Numbered from the stretch's first letter, positions 21,387 through 33,056 are shown. The stretch is DNA of 64,000 nt from Favolaschia claudopus (GCA_037176885.1 JAWWNJ010000070.1:310001-374000); one strand, 5' to 3'. Made by a program: numbers and translations. Notes: generated from the sequence alone by a model not told the origin.

Positions 21387-22587
21387 ATGTCGATCCCGAT
21401 CCCGACCAAGACCAAGACGCCGCCCCAACTCCCTCCCACCGGCACCCCCATCCCCGGTGTTCCGCCCATCTGCCTCCGCATGGCGAACATCCCCCTCATC
21501 GCCTTCCCGATCAACCAAACCCTCGCCCTCGCCGCGTCCAACCCCATCACTGCCTCTGCTTTGGCTACAACTAAGGAAGTCTCCCTCACCTTCCTCATGT
21601 GGATCGACCTCCTCGAGAGACCGTTCAAGCGTTTGTTGGAGCGCATTGACGGGATGGTGGATCATAGGTTCGATATCGCTGAAGGGATTCTCGTGTTTCC
21701 GTTGCAGACGACGCCCGATCAAATATTCGAGAAGTTCAAGCCGCTCGATAAGGTGGGTCTTGGATGAATATTTCGTTATTTTGTCTAGGTTGCTTACTGT
21801 TTGTTTTTTCGAACAGCTCTTGACTCCCCTCGTCAATGCCCTGAACAAGATCGCAACCATAGTGCTTATGATCCCGCCTGTCATCGACACGCCAGAGATG
21901 TACCAGATTCAGCGTCTGTTCATAATTCTGAAGAATATCGTCGCCAAAATCGGGCTCTTTTTGAACAACTTTCCTTTCCTGTGAGTTTCGGGTTTGTCTT
22001 TTCTTTGATGTTACGATTAATTTTACCGCCCCAGGCGCAACCTCGCGCACTCCCTCACCGCGATCGCATCACTCTACACCACCGCCTTCGAAGGCGTCAA
22101 CAACACCATCCAAGCTACGGCCGAGCAGTTCCAGACGCACATCACCCACGCGTCGGAGAACGTGCAGAAGGAGCTCGATAAGGGCATTGCGAGGTGGGAG
22201 AAGCAGGTCCAGGGCGCCGCGAATGGCATGAGTGATTATCTGGGGGGTATGCAGGATCGCTTGCGGGCGGGGAATGCTGCGGCGGAGGGGGAAGTGCCGA
22301 ATCCGATGCAAGGATTGGAAGTTCCCAAAATTCCGACTCCTCAGATTCCGCCGACTTTGACTCCGAAGATTCCCACCCCGCCGATTGTGCAGGATCCCCT
22401 CGCAGGTGCTTCGGCCAATGGGACTGGGAATAACAAGTTAGGGGCTGCGGAGCAGATCGGCGCTGGTGGTGGAGGGCTGTTCAACCCATTTGACCGGCTC
22501 GAGAAGGCGGCGGAGAATACGGCAGCAGCGGCACAACAGGCAAGGAATGAAGCGTTGGGGTCGCTTACGCCGCCCAAGTTCCCTTGA
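21387..22587 (+). CDS. Hypothetical protein with amphipathic helices and Pro-rich tail
   Basis: Three exons join in phase: 21387-21752, 21817-21980 and 22035-22587, giving about 360 residues. The N-terminus is Pro/Thr-rich (TKTKTPPQLPPTGTPIPGVP). The middle is helical and hydrophobic (PLIAFPINQTLALAASNPIT; IATIVLMIPPVI; IVAKIGLFLNNFPFL). A likely coiled-coil stretch follows (QFQTHITHASENVQKELDKG). The tail carries repeated P-x-I-P-T-P units (VPKIPTPQIPPTLTPKIPTP), a Gly-rich patch (GAGGGGLFNPFDRLEKAAEN) and an Ala-rich end. I do not recognise the family. It might be a peripheral membrane protein (inference from the helices alone). Confidence 0.65.
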
Positions 22588-23527
22588 ATGGGATAAGTAA
22601 ATAGTGAAGTGTAATTGCGGTAGGAGGCCAAGTGGAGGTTGGAATTAAATAGAGTAAAGGCCTCTGTAGTCTGACTAGAATTCTTGATACTTGATTTGTT
22701 CGCTTGCTTTGAAATATTCTTTTGTTTGCCATTGGTGAAGGGGGAACGCGGGAGATAATAGGAGGTGTTCAGTTCTGATTCCCCCGTGTGAGGTTAAGAC
22801 GGCGAGCGATGTGGCTACTGGAAGCTATCGCGTCGGATACTAATTGGCACGTTATGATTTCAAGAGTCCAGTTTGTTTACTTACCTTAGTTACCTATCCA
22901 CATCCCGAGTATGGACCGGTAGCCACGGACCCTCATCCGGTATGGAGCACCTGTTCGGTAGACGAGTGCTATTCATCATACTAGTACTAACCATTATATA
23001 GTTAATTATGCGTATTATCGACAGATTCTGGGTGTCCGTTTGTCGAGTCGTTACAGTCGAAGACGATCCCGATTGAGTCACTGAGTCAAAAAAGTCGACG
23101 AGCGTCTTCGGGATCTTAAAAGGAGAAAGACAACGTCGATACTATCACTTGGACTTGATGTGCCGATTTTCGAAGTTGAACTCGACTCGTTTTCACCTTT
23201 TCCAACGTCCTTAATTTTCCCGGTTGTCATTGACACAAAACGGTTACTAATTTCGACATACAATCACGTCCTGATACCTGATACTGAACAAAATTCCGTG
23301 CATTACTTTTTTCGTTTTTCTTTTCAAATATTCATCGATCAAAGGAAGAAAAATGATGCCTTCCTTGGCTTTACCAGCTTCCATACTCTTGCCAACGCTT
23401 GTTCGCAGATCAGCTCTTTTCTCAGGACTGGAGCTGGCACGCGAGCGAGGTGATGGATCTGTTACTATCAGACAAATGAACCGTCAGCATCTGAGTTAGA
23501 GTCGCGTTGGTTGGTGCAAGACGACGC
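22588..23527. other. Intergenic; contains duplicated 3' flank of the secreted-protein family
   Basis: No gene is seen in 22588-23200. From about 23210 to 23527 the sequence matches 27645-27974 and, in the opposite orientation, 47480-47760. Shared strings include CATTGACACAAAACGGTTAC and GAACAAAATTCCGTGC. This is the 3' flank of the small secreted protein gene, duplicated together with it. Confidence 0.6.
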
Positions 23528-24118
23528 TTACAAGATTCCAGTCAAGGCAATGAAATCACCGCGCGGGGCGTTCGTGATCGAAGTGCCGGTGCAACCAGCG
23601 TTACTGCAACAACACAATGACAATTGATGTTTGATATTCAATATGATGAGTATAGAAAATTGAAATTGAGCGAGAAAAGCGCACATGAAGAGGTTGCAGT
23701 TGGTATCAGTGGCGACGAAGAAGCTCTCGGCCATATTGTTGAAGAAGGTGTCGCGCACGGTGAGGTCGACGCAGAAGAAGAATCCTTTGGCGAAGGTGCC
23801 GGGGTTGTACGCTGTGCCAGAGGGGAAGGGCTGGTTCTGCAATTGCCAGTGAGAGGAGAAGTTTTCGTCAGAGCGAATGGATGGGTGGATGGGAGATCGC
23901 GGTGAACTGACCCAGAGGAAAATTTGGTTGGAGAACAGCTCGGGAGTCGGAGGCCCGACGTTGGGACTGGTAGGTCCGGGGACGACCTTGAGGAGACCAG
24001 CGGCAAGGGCCTCCTCGCCGGTGTAGACCTGGACATCAGCGTCGGACGAAGGTGGGGTCGGCGACGCCATAGTAGACACGGCGGCGAGGACGAGGAAAGC
24101 GATTTTTGAGAAGAACAT
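23528..24118 (-). CDS. Small secreted protein, copy A
   Basis: A secreted protein of about 144 residues, the first of three near-identical copies. A signal peptide (MFFSKIAFLVLAAVSTMASP) is followed by SDADVQVYTGEEALAAGLLK, PTPELFSNQIFLW, then FFFCVDLTVRDTFFNNMAES, SFFVATDTNCNLF and, after a second intron, NAGCTGTSITNAPRGDFIAL. Three exons read cleanly: the intron-1 donor GTCAGT directly follows the Trp codon, and the intron-2 donor GTGCGC lies inside an Ile codon completed by the third exon (acceptor TTGCAG). Three cysteines remain in the mature protein. The family is not recognised. Size, signal peptide, cysteines and duplication are effector-like (inference). Confidence 0.8.
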   Translation of the reverse strand: MFFSKIAFLVLAAVSTMASPTPPSSDADVQVYTGEEALAAGLLKVVPGPTSPNVGPPTPELFSNQIFLWVSSPRSPIHPSIRSDENFSSHWQLQNQPFPSGTAYNPGTFAKGFFFCVDLTVRDTFFNNMAESFFVATDTNCNLFMCAFLAQFQFSILIILNIKHQLSLCCCSNAGCTGTSITNAPRGDFIALTGIL

Positions 24119-24245
24119 TGCTGTTTCTGAGCGGATACTAGGCTTGAGGCGAGGGCTGTCGAGTGCAACTCTGCTGGCAGGAAAGGGTTCTTCTCAGTCC
24201 TTTTATCCCTCCCTCCCTCAGTCCGTGCGAGGAGGACGGAACCAG
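24119..24245 (-). promoter_or_regulatory. Shared promoter block of secreted-protein copy A
   Basis: On the minus strand it carries GGGATAAAAGGACTGAGAAG, a TATA-like ATAAAAG about 90 bases before the start codon, then CTGCCAGCAGAGTTGCACTC and CGACAGCCCTCGCCTCAAG. The same block precedes copy C (46815-46922). It also occurs detached at 29028-29125 behind the insertion at copy B. Confidence 0.6.
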
Positions 24246-27200
24246 AATGTTGTCACGACGCACATCAAATTCGAGTTTGCGTCTACTGACCTCCACCATG
24301 CCCTCCTCACCGTGGCCGTGTTCCCAGCGCTTTGACGGCGCATCACCTACTTGTCAGCGATATGAACGGACTGTTCAAGTTCTGGTGAATCCGTTTCGGA
24401 ATGTGTGTTCAACGCCTTCCTCTGACCTCACCTTCATGAAGCTTAATGCTGTTGAACTTCAACGCGGGGCCCCACTCCTTTGATCCCCGTCTACGATGGA
24501 CGCAACTTGAATGACCATTGACGCAACAGGCAAAGTGAAATTGCCGCCAACTTATGGCCGCCAAGAGTGTTCGAGCGAAGGGAGGAACAGATCCAGGTAG
24601 AACATCGGTCCTCAACACGGAGCTTCATCTTGAAAGTAAGGCGCGTTTTCTTTTTGTAAGCTTTAATTTTTTACCGGAACTGGCGTGGCTTGAAAATTCG
24701 GGGTGGATTTAGAGAGAGCTTCCCGGGAAATTGAGGGAGACCGTAAGCAGCACAATATTTTTTCCGTTATCTCGGCTTAGTTGCCTAGCTTTCGCTGGGT
24801 TCCAAGTCTTGTCGATGAGGTGGAAGTTGGTGGAAGACAAGGATGTCACACGCGTTACAGCGTGACAGCATCACATATTCTGCTGACTCGCACGACTACG
24901 ACGCTGGCGGCGACAATGAGCCTCAAGCCTATGCTCACCGTTTGCCACTCGCCCTCGAACCATCATAAATTGGTGCTCTCAGCTCGGTTCTGCAACATCC
25001 TCCGTCTTTGAGGCTTTTGAAGCGCTATAACATTTTCTCAATTGGCCGTCTTCTTTTTTGAGGTTTGCTACAAGCTCGGTGCCGACTACTCTGGGCTCCG
25101 CGGAATGCTCGACTGATAAGTGTCGTTTATAGAAGGATTGCGACTTTTGGCATGCGAAGACTGCCCCGACCGATGTGCAGCCCCGGCGTGTGACTCGGCG
25201 AGTATGCGCAGGTGAGTCTTCTTGCTACCCGGCGCCGCCACCAAGGACTCATGCTGGCGAATTTATAGACGGCTTGTGTCTGGCTGGGTCGACAAATCAA
25301 TATCTGCCGTCAGTCTCATCCTTTGTCAGTTCCACGGCTCGTGCGTCCCTTTCTCCTCTTACTACACTTCACGCACCCATACTTCCGCAGTCGTCGCTCT
25401 TCCTGCTCAGGTACGGCGGAGGATGTGGAAATAGAGACGAGGTTGTCGAGGCAGCGGAGGGACAAGGGTGGGATAAGGGGAAGGGGTCGACGAAGGTAGG
25501 GTGCGGTACTTGATGTCGGTGGGGAGGGGCAAGGGTGGAGGCGGATGGGATGAGGCAGCGGAGACCCATCGTGTCGTGTGGTTGCTTTGGTGAACAGTCT
25601 GCTTTCTGTTCCCTGCCGCATCTGCATCCCTGCGTGGCTGCTCTTTGCACACCCACCGCCGTACCCTCGACGTCGACGGCGGCGTCTCGAGGAGAACCGC
25701 GCGCTACGAGGATGCGGGGAGTGAGGGCGATGGGTAGATTGACGTGAGTGGGGGAGGGGTGCGGTGCGTAGAGGCAATGAGGATTCCTTAGAGGGAGGCC
25801 ACCTGCGGCGCCTTTCCTCTGCCTTCGGCGCACCGCGACTGTCGAGTGTCGGTCATGGAGGGCATCGGCGGGGGCTCGCAGCGTCTGCGTCTCATCTGCT
25901 GCGGCGTGGGCTAGAGCGTATCCCCGCAAGAAGAACGACGGGATGCCTCTTCGCCACAGGTGGGCGCTCGAAGCTCCGCAAGCCGTTCCCCGTTCCCCGT
26001 TCCCCGCTCACCCGCACGTGTGGTGCCGTTTCGGGGTACAGCTCGCCTGTGGCTTTCATGTCGCCTCGTGTCATCGATGCGTCCATTGGGGATGTCGTGC
26101 CCGCCTTCGTTCCATCCACTGTGTGACTTGGGCTGAACCTTCGTCTTTCGGTGGGGACGTACATGCCGCCTATCCTGAAGGGCGCGATATGCTGCTTTCC
26201 AGAACGCGTACCCTCGAGCTCTTGTGCTCAAGGACATGTGAAAATATTTAGCAGGCTGGCTGTCGACGCCGCCGTCGAGGAGGGGTAGGGTGCGTCGAGG
26301 CAACGAGGAGCGTCGCTCTGCTGTCGTCGTTCTCGTCGTCCCACGTACTGCTTGAATGGATGGGTCATCTAGTGGCGGCGGGTGCGCAGCATCGCCCTCT
26401 CGTCGGCTGCGGCGCGTGGGGTAGAAGGATCACGACAGGCATGGCAAGGCTAAATCTCCTACTCCATTGAATCCTTACCTCATCAAACCGCTTCCCCTCC
26501 CCTCCCCACCCATTCCCTTCCTCTCACTCCCCTTTCCTCTCTTCCTACATCTTCGACGCCATCCACACCGTCTCCCGCCCCATCTACCTCGGCCCCAGGA
26601 GCTTCTGCTTGCTTCGATATTCATTCGACGCCGCAGCTGCGTCAGCTCTGAGCATCGCATCGCTCGCAGTCCAATTGCGATATCTACATACCTCGCCTAA
26701 CGGCTTCTACGCCCCTGCCACTCCCGTTCGTCCCTCAGCGTCGATGCCGCGATTCCGAGCGAATCTTTGAGTAGCGGTGAATTCTGCCCTCCTTGCCGCG
26801 GTGGCTGTGCCCACCCCCAACAACCTACTTTCCCTGCCCGCCCACGCCCCCGTTACTTTCCGTCCAGCGGATACCCCGGGATGGGTTCCTAGGCATGCAG
26901 CCCTGCTTCTCCTGCTCTCGTTATAGCTTCGCTCGCTGGGGTCAGAGTACGCGAGGATAGCCGGTGCGGGATGGTTGTCGTGGATATCGATGCGAATTAG
27001 CTCGCTGTTTGTTGGGTTCGCAGGGAAGGCAGGGCGGATGGACCGGGATGTGTGCGTGGGTGTGCCGCTTGTAGGATGTATGGTTGGCAGGGCTGCTTCT
27101 TGGGGTTGGTGGGTTTCAGTCAGCGAGCCGGAGCTGCGGGGCGAAGTCCTCAAAGTTGTTCGTGTACTACGTCGGCGGCTGTTCCTTGCGCTGTGGGTCG

Positions 27201-27640
27201 GCAGTCGAGGTGGAATGCAGGTCCGATTGGCTGGCTCTCTCTCGAGACGCTGCGATATGCCCCAGCTATCCTACACTACTCGATTTCTTTCCACGGCCCT
27301 TCGTCACCATGGGCCTCGTATCCGTATTCTCTCTCTGATGCATTGGGCCTCGGGCTCTTTGATGGGTGCCGTCGATGCATTGTCTCGCGCACCGCGATGA
27401 ATCCCGGCGAATGGATAAGCTGTCTTTCTTGACGAATTACGGCCCGCCGCAGACGCGATTCTGGATGGGCTGCTTCTTGGCTCAATTACCGGTGCTTCTT
27501 CTGGGTGCAGCTCGCCTGTGCGCTTTCTTCTCGCCTCGCACTTCATGTGCTGCGTCCATGGCGTGTACTACAGTAGTACGGAGATCCAGAGGCCGAGGAC
27601 GCGAGCCGATACTGAATTTCGAGAAGCTCAACTCCTTTCC
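24246..27640. other. 3.4 kb GC-rich, internally repetitive tract
   Basis: No gene can be supported. From 25.2 to 27.6 kb the base composition is high in GC and many open frames overlap on both strands, as expected by composition. Loose internal repeats are visible. CAGCTCGCCTGTG followed by GCTTTC and TCGCCTCG occurs near 26040 and again near 27510. A GGTGCG-GAGGCAA-GAGGA pattern occurs near 25760 and 26290. It may be degenerate transposon or satellite-like DNA. Confidence 0.4.
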
Positions 27641-27974
27641 GCGATGTCCTTAATTTTCCTGGTCATCATCATTGACACAAAACGGTTACCGCTCCCTACA
27701 TACAATCACAAACTGATACCTGAACAAAATTCCGTGCGTTACTTGGTTATATTTTTTTTTCTGTTTTTCCCCAAACATTCCAACGAAGAAGAAAAATGAC
27801 CACCCTTTAGCTGTACCTACATACCACCTTCCGTACTCTTGCGATTGTTCGCAGGCCAGGATAGGACTCAACTAGAAGGCTGGAACTCGCACGCGAGCGA
27901 GGTAATGGACGTGTTACTATCAAACACATGAACGGTCAGCACCTGAGAGTCGAGTTGGTGCAAAACGACGACGC

Positions 27975-28510
27975 TTACAAGATTCCAGTCAAGGCAATGA
28001 AATCACCGCGCGGGGCATCCGTGATCGAGGTGCCGGTGCAGCCAGCATTACTGTAAAACAATGTGAATCGAATGAGAGAATCGCACATGAAGAGGTTGCA
28101 GCTGAGATCAGTAGCGACGAAGAAACTCTCGGCCATGTCGTTGAAGAAGGTGTCGCGGAGGGTGAGGTCGACGCAGAAGAAGAACCCTTGGCCGAAGGTG
28201 CCGGGGTCGTAGGCTGTGCCCGAGGGGGAGGGGTTGTTCTGCGATCGAAGGAAAAAAAATTAGTCAGAGCGAATGAAAGGGTGGGCGATCGTGGTGAACC
28301 GACCCAAAGGATAATCTGGTTGGAGAACAGCTCGGGAGTCGGAACCCCGACCCTGGGACTGGCAGGTCCGGGGACGACCTTGAGTAGACCAGCGGCAAGC
28401 GCCTCCTCGCCGGTGTAGACTTTGACATCAGCGTCGGACGAGGGTGGGGTCGGCGACGCCATAGTGGACACGGCGGCGAGGACGAGGAGAGTGATCTTTG
28501 CGAAGAACAT
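27975..28510 (-). CDS. Small secreted protein, copy B
   Basis: Second copy of the secreted-protein family, about 144 residues in three exons with the same intron positions as copy A. It has signal peptide MFFAKITLLVLAAVSTMASP, then SDADVKVYTGEEALAAGLLK, PTPELFSNQIILW, FFFCVDLTLRDTFFNDMAES, ATDLSCNLF and NAGCTGTSITDAPRGDFIAL. The frame is intact. Its ancestral promoter block lies about 520 bases away, because a 499-bp element sits 18 bases upstream of the start codon (28529-29027). Expression is therefore likely altered compared with copies A and C (inference). Confidence 0.8.
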
Positions 28511-28528
28511 TGCTGTTTTCTGAGCTTA

Positions 28529-29027
28529 CAGTGCCACTCATCACCTCTCGACTACCATATAAGGGTGTGGGAAAGTAAAATCTTGCAATCGTTTCTCGGG
28601 CCGCAAAAAAAGCTCGATTTCCTCGGAAAGTGCGGCAAACGACTCAGTTTGATTGCAGCTATCAGGCTTGTAAACGGCTAAGCTGTAGCATCAAATTTCA
28701 GTTTTCGGACCCAAAAAAAATGACCGATTGCACAGCCACACACAGATTACCGGTGCATAGAGCCTCGGACCGAGGCAGAATGTCTGTTTCTTGTGCTTTC
28801 GCGGTAAGTAGATCAAGGTTTGGACCGCCGGGAGCCGAGAAAAGGGCAAAAAATGTCGGAAATTTTGGTTCAACGGCCGAAAAAAATGACCGATTACGTA
28901 AGAAAATGAGGTCTTAACGTGAATCGCATTCTTTTCATCGGTTTCCTTCCAAAAATTTTGGTCTCGAGCTGTAATTCTCAGCCGATCACTCACGGCACGT
29001 GTGCCGAAAAGGTGGCGGTTGGCACTG
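28529..29027. mobile_element. 499-bp TA-flanked non-autonomous element (MITE, Tc1/mariner-like)
   Basis: The element begins CAGTGCCA and ends TGGCACTG, bordered on both sides by TA (28527-28528 and 29028-29029). The terminal inverted repeats are perfect for 8 bases and partly conserved to about 20. Comparison with copies A and C shows uninterrupted sequence at this point (CTGAGCGGAT...GCTTGAGG), so it is an insertion with TA duplication, as made by Tc1/mariner/pogo transposases. It has no coding capacity. Two internal direct repeats contain AAAAAAATGACCGATT (about 28714 and 28883). It carries TTATATGG on the strand of the target gene about 45 bases from the start codon. Confidence 0.75.
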
Positions 29028-29125
29028 TATGGGCTTGAGGCGAGGGCTGTCGAGTGCAACTCTGCTGGTAGGAAACGGTTTTCCTCAGCCTTTTTATCCC
29101 TTCCTGAGTCCGTCTGAGGAGGAGC
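29028..29125 (-). promoter_or_regulatory. Detached promoter block of copy B
   Basis: It matches the promoter block of copies A and C (GGCTTGAGGCGAGGGCTGTC, GAGTGCAACTCTGCTGG, and a TTTTTATCCC corresponding to the ATAAAAG box). It is separated from the copy B gene by the inserted element. Confidence 0.65.
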
Positions 29126-29179
29126 CTGGATAATATTTCCGAGGAACTCGACGAATCGCAAAGGCAGGGCCTAAACATA

Positions 29180-29375
29180 GCTACAGTGAGGATACTATCG
29201 AGCACATGAGGGTGTATGCTGGTTCTCCGAATAAAGAAGAAGCTACGAATCGAATAGAGGAAGGATTTCATTGGTTCGTGCTCCTGAGTAATCTGGACAG
29301 CAACCTAGCGGCCGTCGAGGTAGAAGTTGAGAATATGTACAAGACGGACGGACTGCTGATTGTCCCTGTTCTGTA
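29180..29375 (-). repeat. ~200-bp dispersed repeat, unit 1
   Basis: It shares GAGGATACTA-CGAGCA near its start and GTAGAAGTTGAGAATATG, AAGACGGACGG and TTGTCCCTGTTCTG near its end with unit 2 (29430-29655). Unit 3 lies in the opposite orientation at 46546-46755. All three units lie upstream of secreted-protein copies B and C. Orientation is given relative to those genes. Confidence 0.6.
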
Positions 29376-29429
29376 AAAAGGTGCCGCGAAATTTAAATGA
29401 ACGAATATATCAAAGACCCAGCTAATTCC

Positions 29430-29655
29430 ATAGCGAGGATACTAGCGAGCATATAAGGATGAGAAGCGGTTCTCTAGACGAAAGTGTACACTGAATGGCG
29501 GGAGACGTTATGAATAGAATTCAATGAACAGTTCTGGTTCAACTTCATTGGTTGCGGCTCCTGCAGTGATCTGGCCAGAAACTGAGCGGCCGCTGCGGTA
29601 GAAGTTGAAAATATGACCAAGACGGACGGCTTGTTGATTGTCCCTGTTCTGTAAT
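29430..29655 (-). repeat. ~225-bp dispersed repeat, unit 2
   Basis: A tandem neighbour of unit 1 with the same ends (GCGAGGATACTAGCGAGCAT ... GACGGACGGCTTGTTGATTG, TCCCTGTTCTGTAA) and diverged interior. No coding capacity is seen. Confidence 0.6.
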
Positions 29656-29749
29656 TTTGGACGATGAGCTTGGGATCAACTTAAGATCGTGCCGGCTACA
29701 TGCCGGCTGCGAGGCTTTCGGAGATACCCGGCTTTTGTCCTCAACGCTC

Positions 29750-31224
29750 ATGTCGCTTCCTTTCAGACTCTCTCGAGGCGTCCTCAACACCATAAGTCCA
29801 CCGTACATCTTTTTCGAAGGCTCTAAACTGTGTCTTACGCGGGTTTCAGCATCCCCGAAGCCTATGCTTGGGCGGAGAAGTACGATTTCTCCCATGGTCC
29901 TCTCCTCGATATGGCGCAGTACGACTTCCGCACAATCTCCAATTTTTCCCTAAGTAAATCATTAGAGGAGTACCCGACAGGCCGCCACAACAAATTCTGC
30001 GAGATGGCCTAGCTATTGCCTCTGCTTCGCCTGACAGCTTTGGATACTGTCCGCCACCAGGGGAACTCAGCCTTCGGGAAGCAATGGTGCAAGAAATGCG
30101 CAAGGTATACGGCGAGAACATCGATGTTACTTCAGATGATATGGCTTTGACATCTGGATGTAATCTTGCGTTTGTGGCAACGATTATGGCGCTCGCTGAT
30201 GCTGGGGATGAGGTTATCTTGCCTGTACCGTGGTAAGTGTGAAATTGTACGGTCATTCTGAAGTCTCACCTTTTGCGTAAGGTATTTCAATCTTCAGTAT
30301 TTATTTCATTGAAAAATTGGAGATGAACTGCGCTTACGGTCCGATAGAATGACTCTGAACATGCTCAATATCACAACGATCCCATTACAAACGCGGCCAG
30401 AGGACGGCTTTGTCCCTTCTCCGTCTGAGTGTGAAGTGTTGATTACTCCCAAGACTAAGGCAATCGCGCTTGTCACGCCCAACAACCCGGTGAGTCTTAT
30501 TTTCCTGACCATTCATTTCAATTACCTACCCAATGTACAGACTGGCGCGACCTACTCCCCCGAAATCATCGCTGCATTCTCCCGTCTCGCTCAGGAACAC
30601 AAAATCGCCCTCATCCTTGACGAAACCTACCGCGACTTCATCACCACAAGTCTCCCCCCCCACTTCCTTTTCTCAAACTCTACCCCCTCCTGGCGCTCCC
30701 ACCTCATCCACCTCTTCTCCTTCTCAAAATCATACGCCGTCCCCGGCCACCGCCTCGGCCTCGTCGCCGCCTCCCCCCTCTTCCTCCAATCAGCACTCCT
30801 CACCGTCCTCGACAGCTTGCAAATCTGCGCACCTCGCCCCATCCAGCTTGCGCTCGCACCGATCCTCCCGTCCTTACGCCTCGGGATCATCGACACCGCC
30901 AAGGATCTCGCTAGTCGCCGCGAGCTCTTTGAAAGGCATCTACCGCCTGGCTGGAGAGTGGGGAGTATAGGCGGGTATTTCGCTTTTGTCGGGCATCCGT
31001 TTCGTGGGAAGGGAGCGAAGGAGGTGTGTCGGAGGCTAGCGGAGGAGATGGGGGTGGTTTTGTTGCCTGCGGATTTCTTTACTCCTGTGAAGGATGGGGA
31101 AGGTGAGGATGAGGAGCGGTGGATCAGATTTTCCGTGGCGAATTGCGACGAGAGGCGGATTCTCGAGGTTTGTCAGCGTTTAGGGAAGTGTGCAGCGTTG
31201 TTCGGCTGGGAGAGTGATGCTTGA
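29750..31224 (+). CDS. Class I/II pyridoxal-phosphate aminotransferase
   Basis: Fold-type I PLP enzyme of the aspartate aminotransferase superfamily, moving an amino group between an amino acid and a 2-oxo acid. The substrate is not predictable. A 47-base intron (29803-29849) joins NTISPP to IPEAYAWAEKYDFSHG. Further on come DMAQGVP, PPGELSLREAMVQEMRKVYG, TSGCNLAF, LPVPWYFN, TPNNPTGATYS, the Asp of LILDETYRDF, and the PLP lysine in FSFSKSYAVPGHRLG. About five introns are needed and all phases agree. The start at 29750 is the ATG in frame with the first exon (MSLPFRLSRGVLN). Length (about 400 residues) is normal and no defect is seen. Confidence 0.88.
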
Positions 31225-31801
31225 GGGGTGCGTTCGGTCCGTTTGTTTGTTTTCGTGGTTTGTAAATTCTCATTTGCACGTCAACGGTCAAGTGCGTACC
31301 TCACTGCGCCATGTACTCCAGCGTGCAAGGAGGGAAGATGCTCGATGTTCTTAACCTCCTCAATATTTACCACGCGTGTAGTCGTCAAAACTTCTCACGT
31401 TGTTGTTGTTTCTTCTGTGCCCTCGAATTGTCCCTCGACCTTCGAAACTGTGCATCATCTTTTGCGCAGCTCACAACGCCTTCTTCTGTCAGCCAAGATC
31501 TGCCAAAGACTTGATCCTTCCGTGGCAGATAATTAAAACTCTCGGCCGCCCAGCGCGCCATGTCGGACGTCGGGCACTGTTCCCAGCTCGCGAGTCGCAA
31601 GTGTACAGTTACAACCGAAAAGGAAACCCTCCGCCGGGTTTGGGTCATTCTCAGAACTCTGCCGTTTTCTTAGACTCCGTGACGGTCCGGAGTCGTTCCT
31701 TAATTCTGGATCTCGATTTGGGGATAATAACCGCCGATATCACGGTCTCGATCAAACGCGGCTGCGTCTTCGCGTTTCGGACCTCCTTGACCCAAACCAC
31801 C
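31225..31801. other. Intergenic, no gene seen
   Basis: The stretch between the aminotransferase stop and the F-box start is open in the F-box frame from 31400. The composition of that extension is not protein-like, and the F-box consensus begins only at 31802. Confidence 0.45.
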
Positions 31802-33056
31802 ATGCCAGCCCTTCCCCCAGAGCTGCTCGACATCATCCTGGCCTCTGTCGAGCCCACCACCCTCCGATCATGCTCACTCGTAGCCCACGGCTTCGTCTGC
31901 CCTTCCCAACGCCTCCTCTTCCGTTTCCTCACTCTACGCTCGAAAACCGTCGGGGCGGTGTCCGCGCACCCGCATCTCGCGTCCCATGTCCGTGATCTAC
32001 ACGTCGACATACACCTCTGCAGTAAAATCCACGAAGAAGCGTTGATCGCGACGTTTCGGCTTCTCATTAATGAAGAGCATGTACAGCGTATAGCTATTTC
32101 CTCGTATAGCTGGCAGACATGGGTCTGGGATTCGTTTTCCGAGGATTTTCGGCACGCATTCGTTTCGTTGCTCAGGCTCCCGTCTGTGCGCTGTCTTGCC
32201 CTGACGAGATGTCGTGGTGTACCGCTTGGGCTTATTCGTTATGCGCTGGCGGCCTACGAAGAAGTGGGCTTGCTCGTTGCGAGTGTAGATGCGACGCAGT
32301 ACTGCGATTTCACCGTACCCCCTTCTGCTATCCACCGTGGCTGTGCGGAGAACTCCTTGAAGCATCTTCTGCTCAATTATTCCCCTACGCAGGCTGCTGC
32401 GCTTCACTCTTTGATCATGGGAGAAGGTTTTTCTTCACCGACGGATTTTCACGGTCTTCGTGACTTGGAGCTAGCAGTGCCGACGCAGGGTTCTCTTGGC
32501 GGCTTGGAAAACGTAGCGACACGATATTCCGCGTCTCTTCAACATCTAGTGATTAACTTTTGGCGTGCGTTTCGGTCTATTCTTCCGTCCGCTGCGTGCG
32601 ACTCATTGAGTTTCATGTCATTCATCCTTAGAACGCCACGATCAGCCAGTCGTCCTCCCTACTCTCCCCACGCTTAAATCACTCACACTCAAAGCCTCCG
32701 TCGGACGTTTACGCATTCCCGAAGCCATTGTATCCACTATCATCAACCTCCCATCGCAGACACCCAACCTCGAAGTCCTCCGCGTAATCGTCGACGCAGA
32801 ATACGACGCGAGTGGGAAGATCATAGATTCGAATCGACTTTGTGAAGTCGATATGGCGTTGACCAAGCTTGTGCAGGGAAAACAACTTCGGGAAATTAAT
32901 TGGGGGATTTTCAGCAATGATGCTGTTGCGTTCGAGGAAAGGATTAGGAGGGTTTTGCCTCGCACTACTGCAGCTGCGACTGGGCGGCTGCTCTTTTCGT
33001 TCTCGACCTGGAGTTGGAAGAGTAAACATGATCCGATGGTTCATTTCTGCCTCTGA
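31802..33056 (+). CDS. F-box-like protein
   Basis: Probable substrate-recognition subunit of an SCF-type ubiquitin ligase, or a related F-box-like protein. The N-terminus LPPELLDIILASVEPTTLRS, SLVAHGFVCPSQRLLFRFLT is a typical fungal F-box. It is followed by leucine-rich, LRR-like sequence (LRLPSVRCLALTRCRGVPL; LKHLLLNYSP; FHGLRDLELAVP). Two exons join in phase: 31802-32564 and 32632-33056 (donor GTGCGT, acceptor CTTAG), giving about 395 residues. The start is the ATG directly before the F-box. The target is unknown. Confidence 0.8.

Noticed and set aside
25316..27153. Several 80-190 codon frames on both strands
   Set aside because: Overlapping frames in a GC-rich repetitive tract with no start context, splice signals or family motifs.
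31400..31801. N-terminal extension of the F-box protein by 134 residues
   Set aside because: The extension is not protein-like and the F-box consensus starts at the ATG at 31802.
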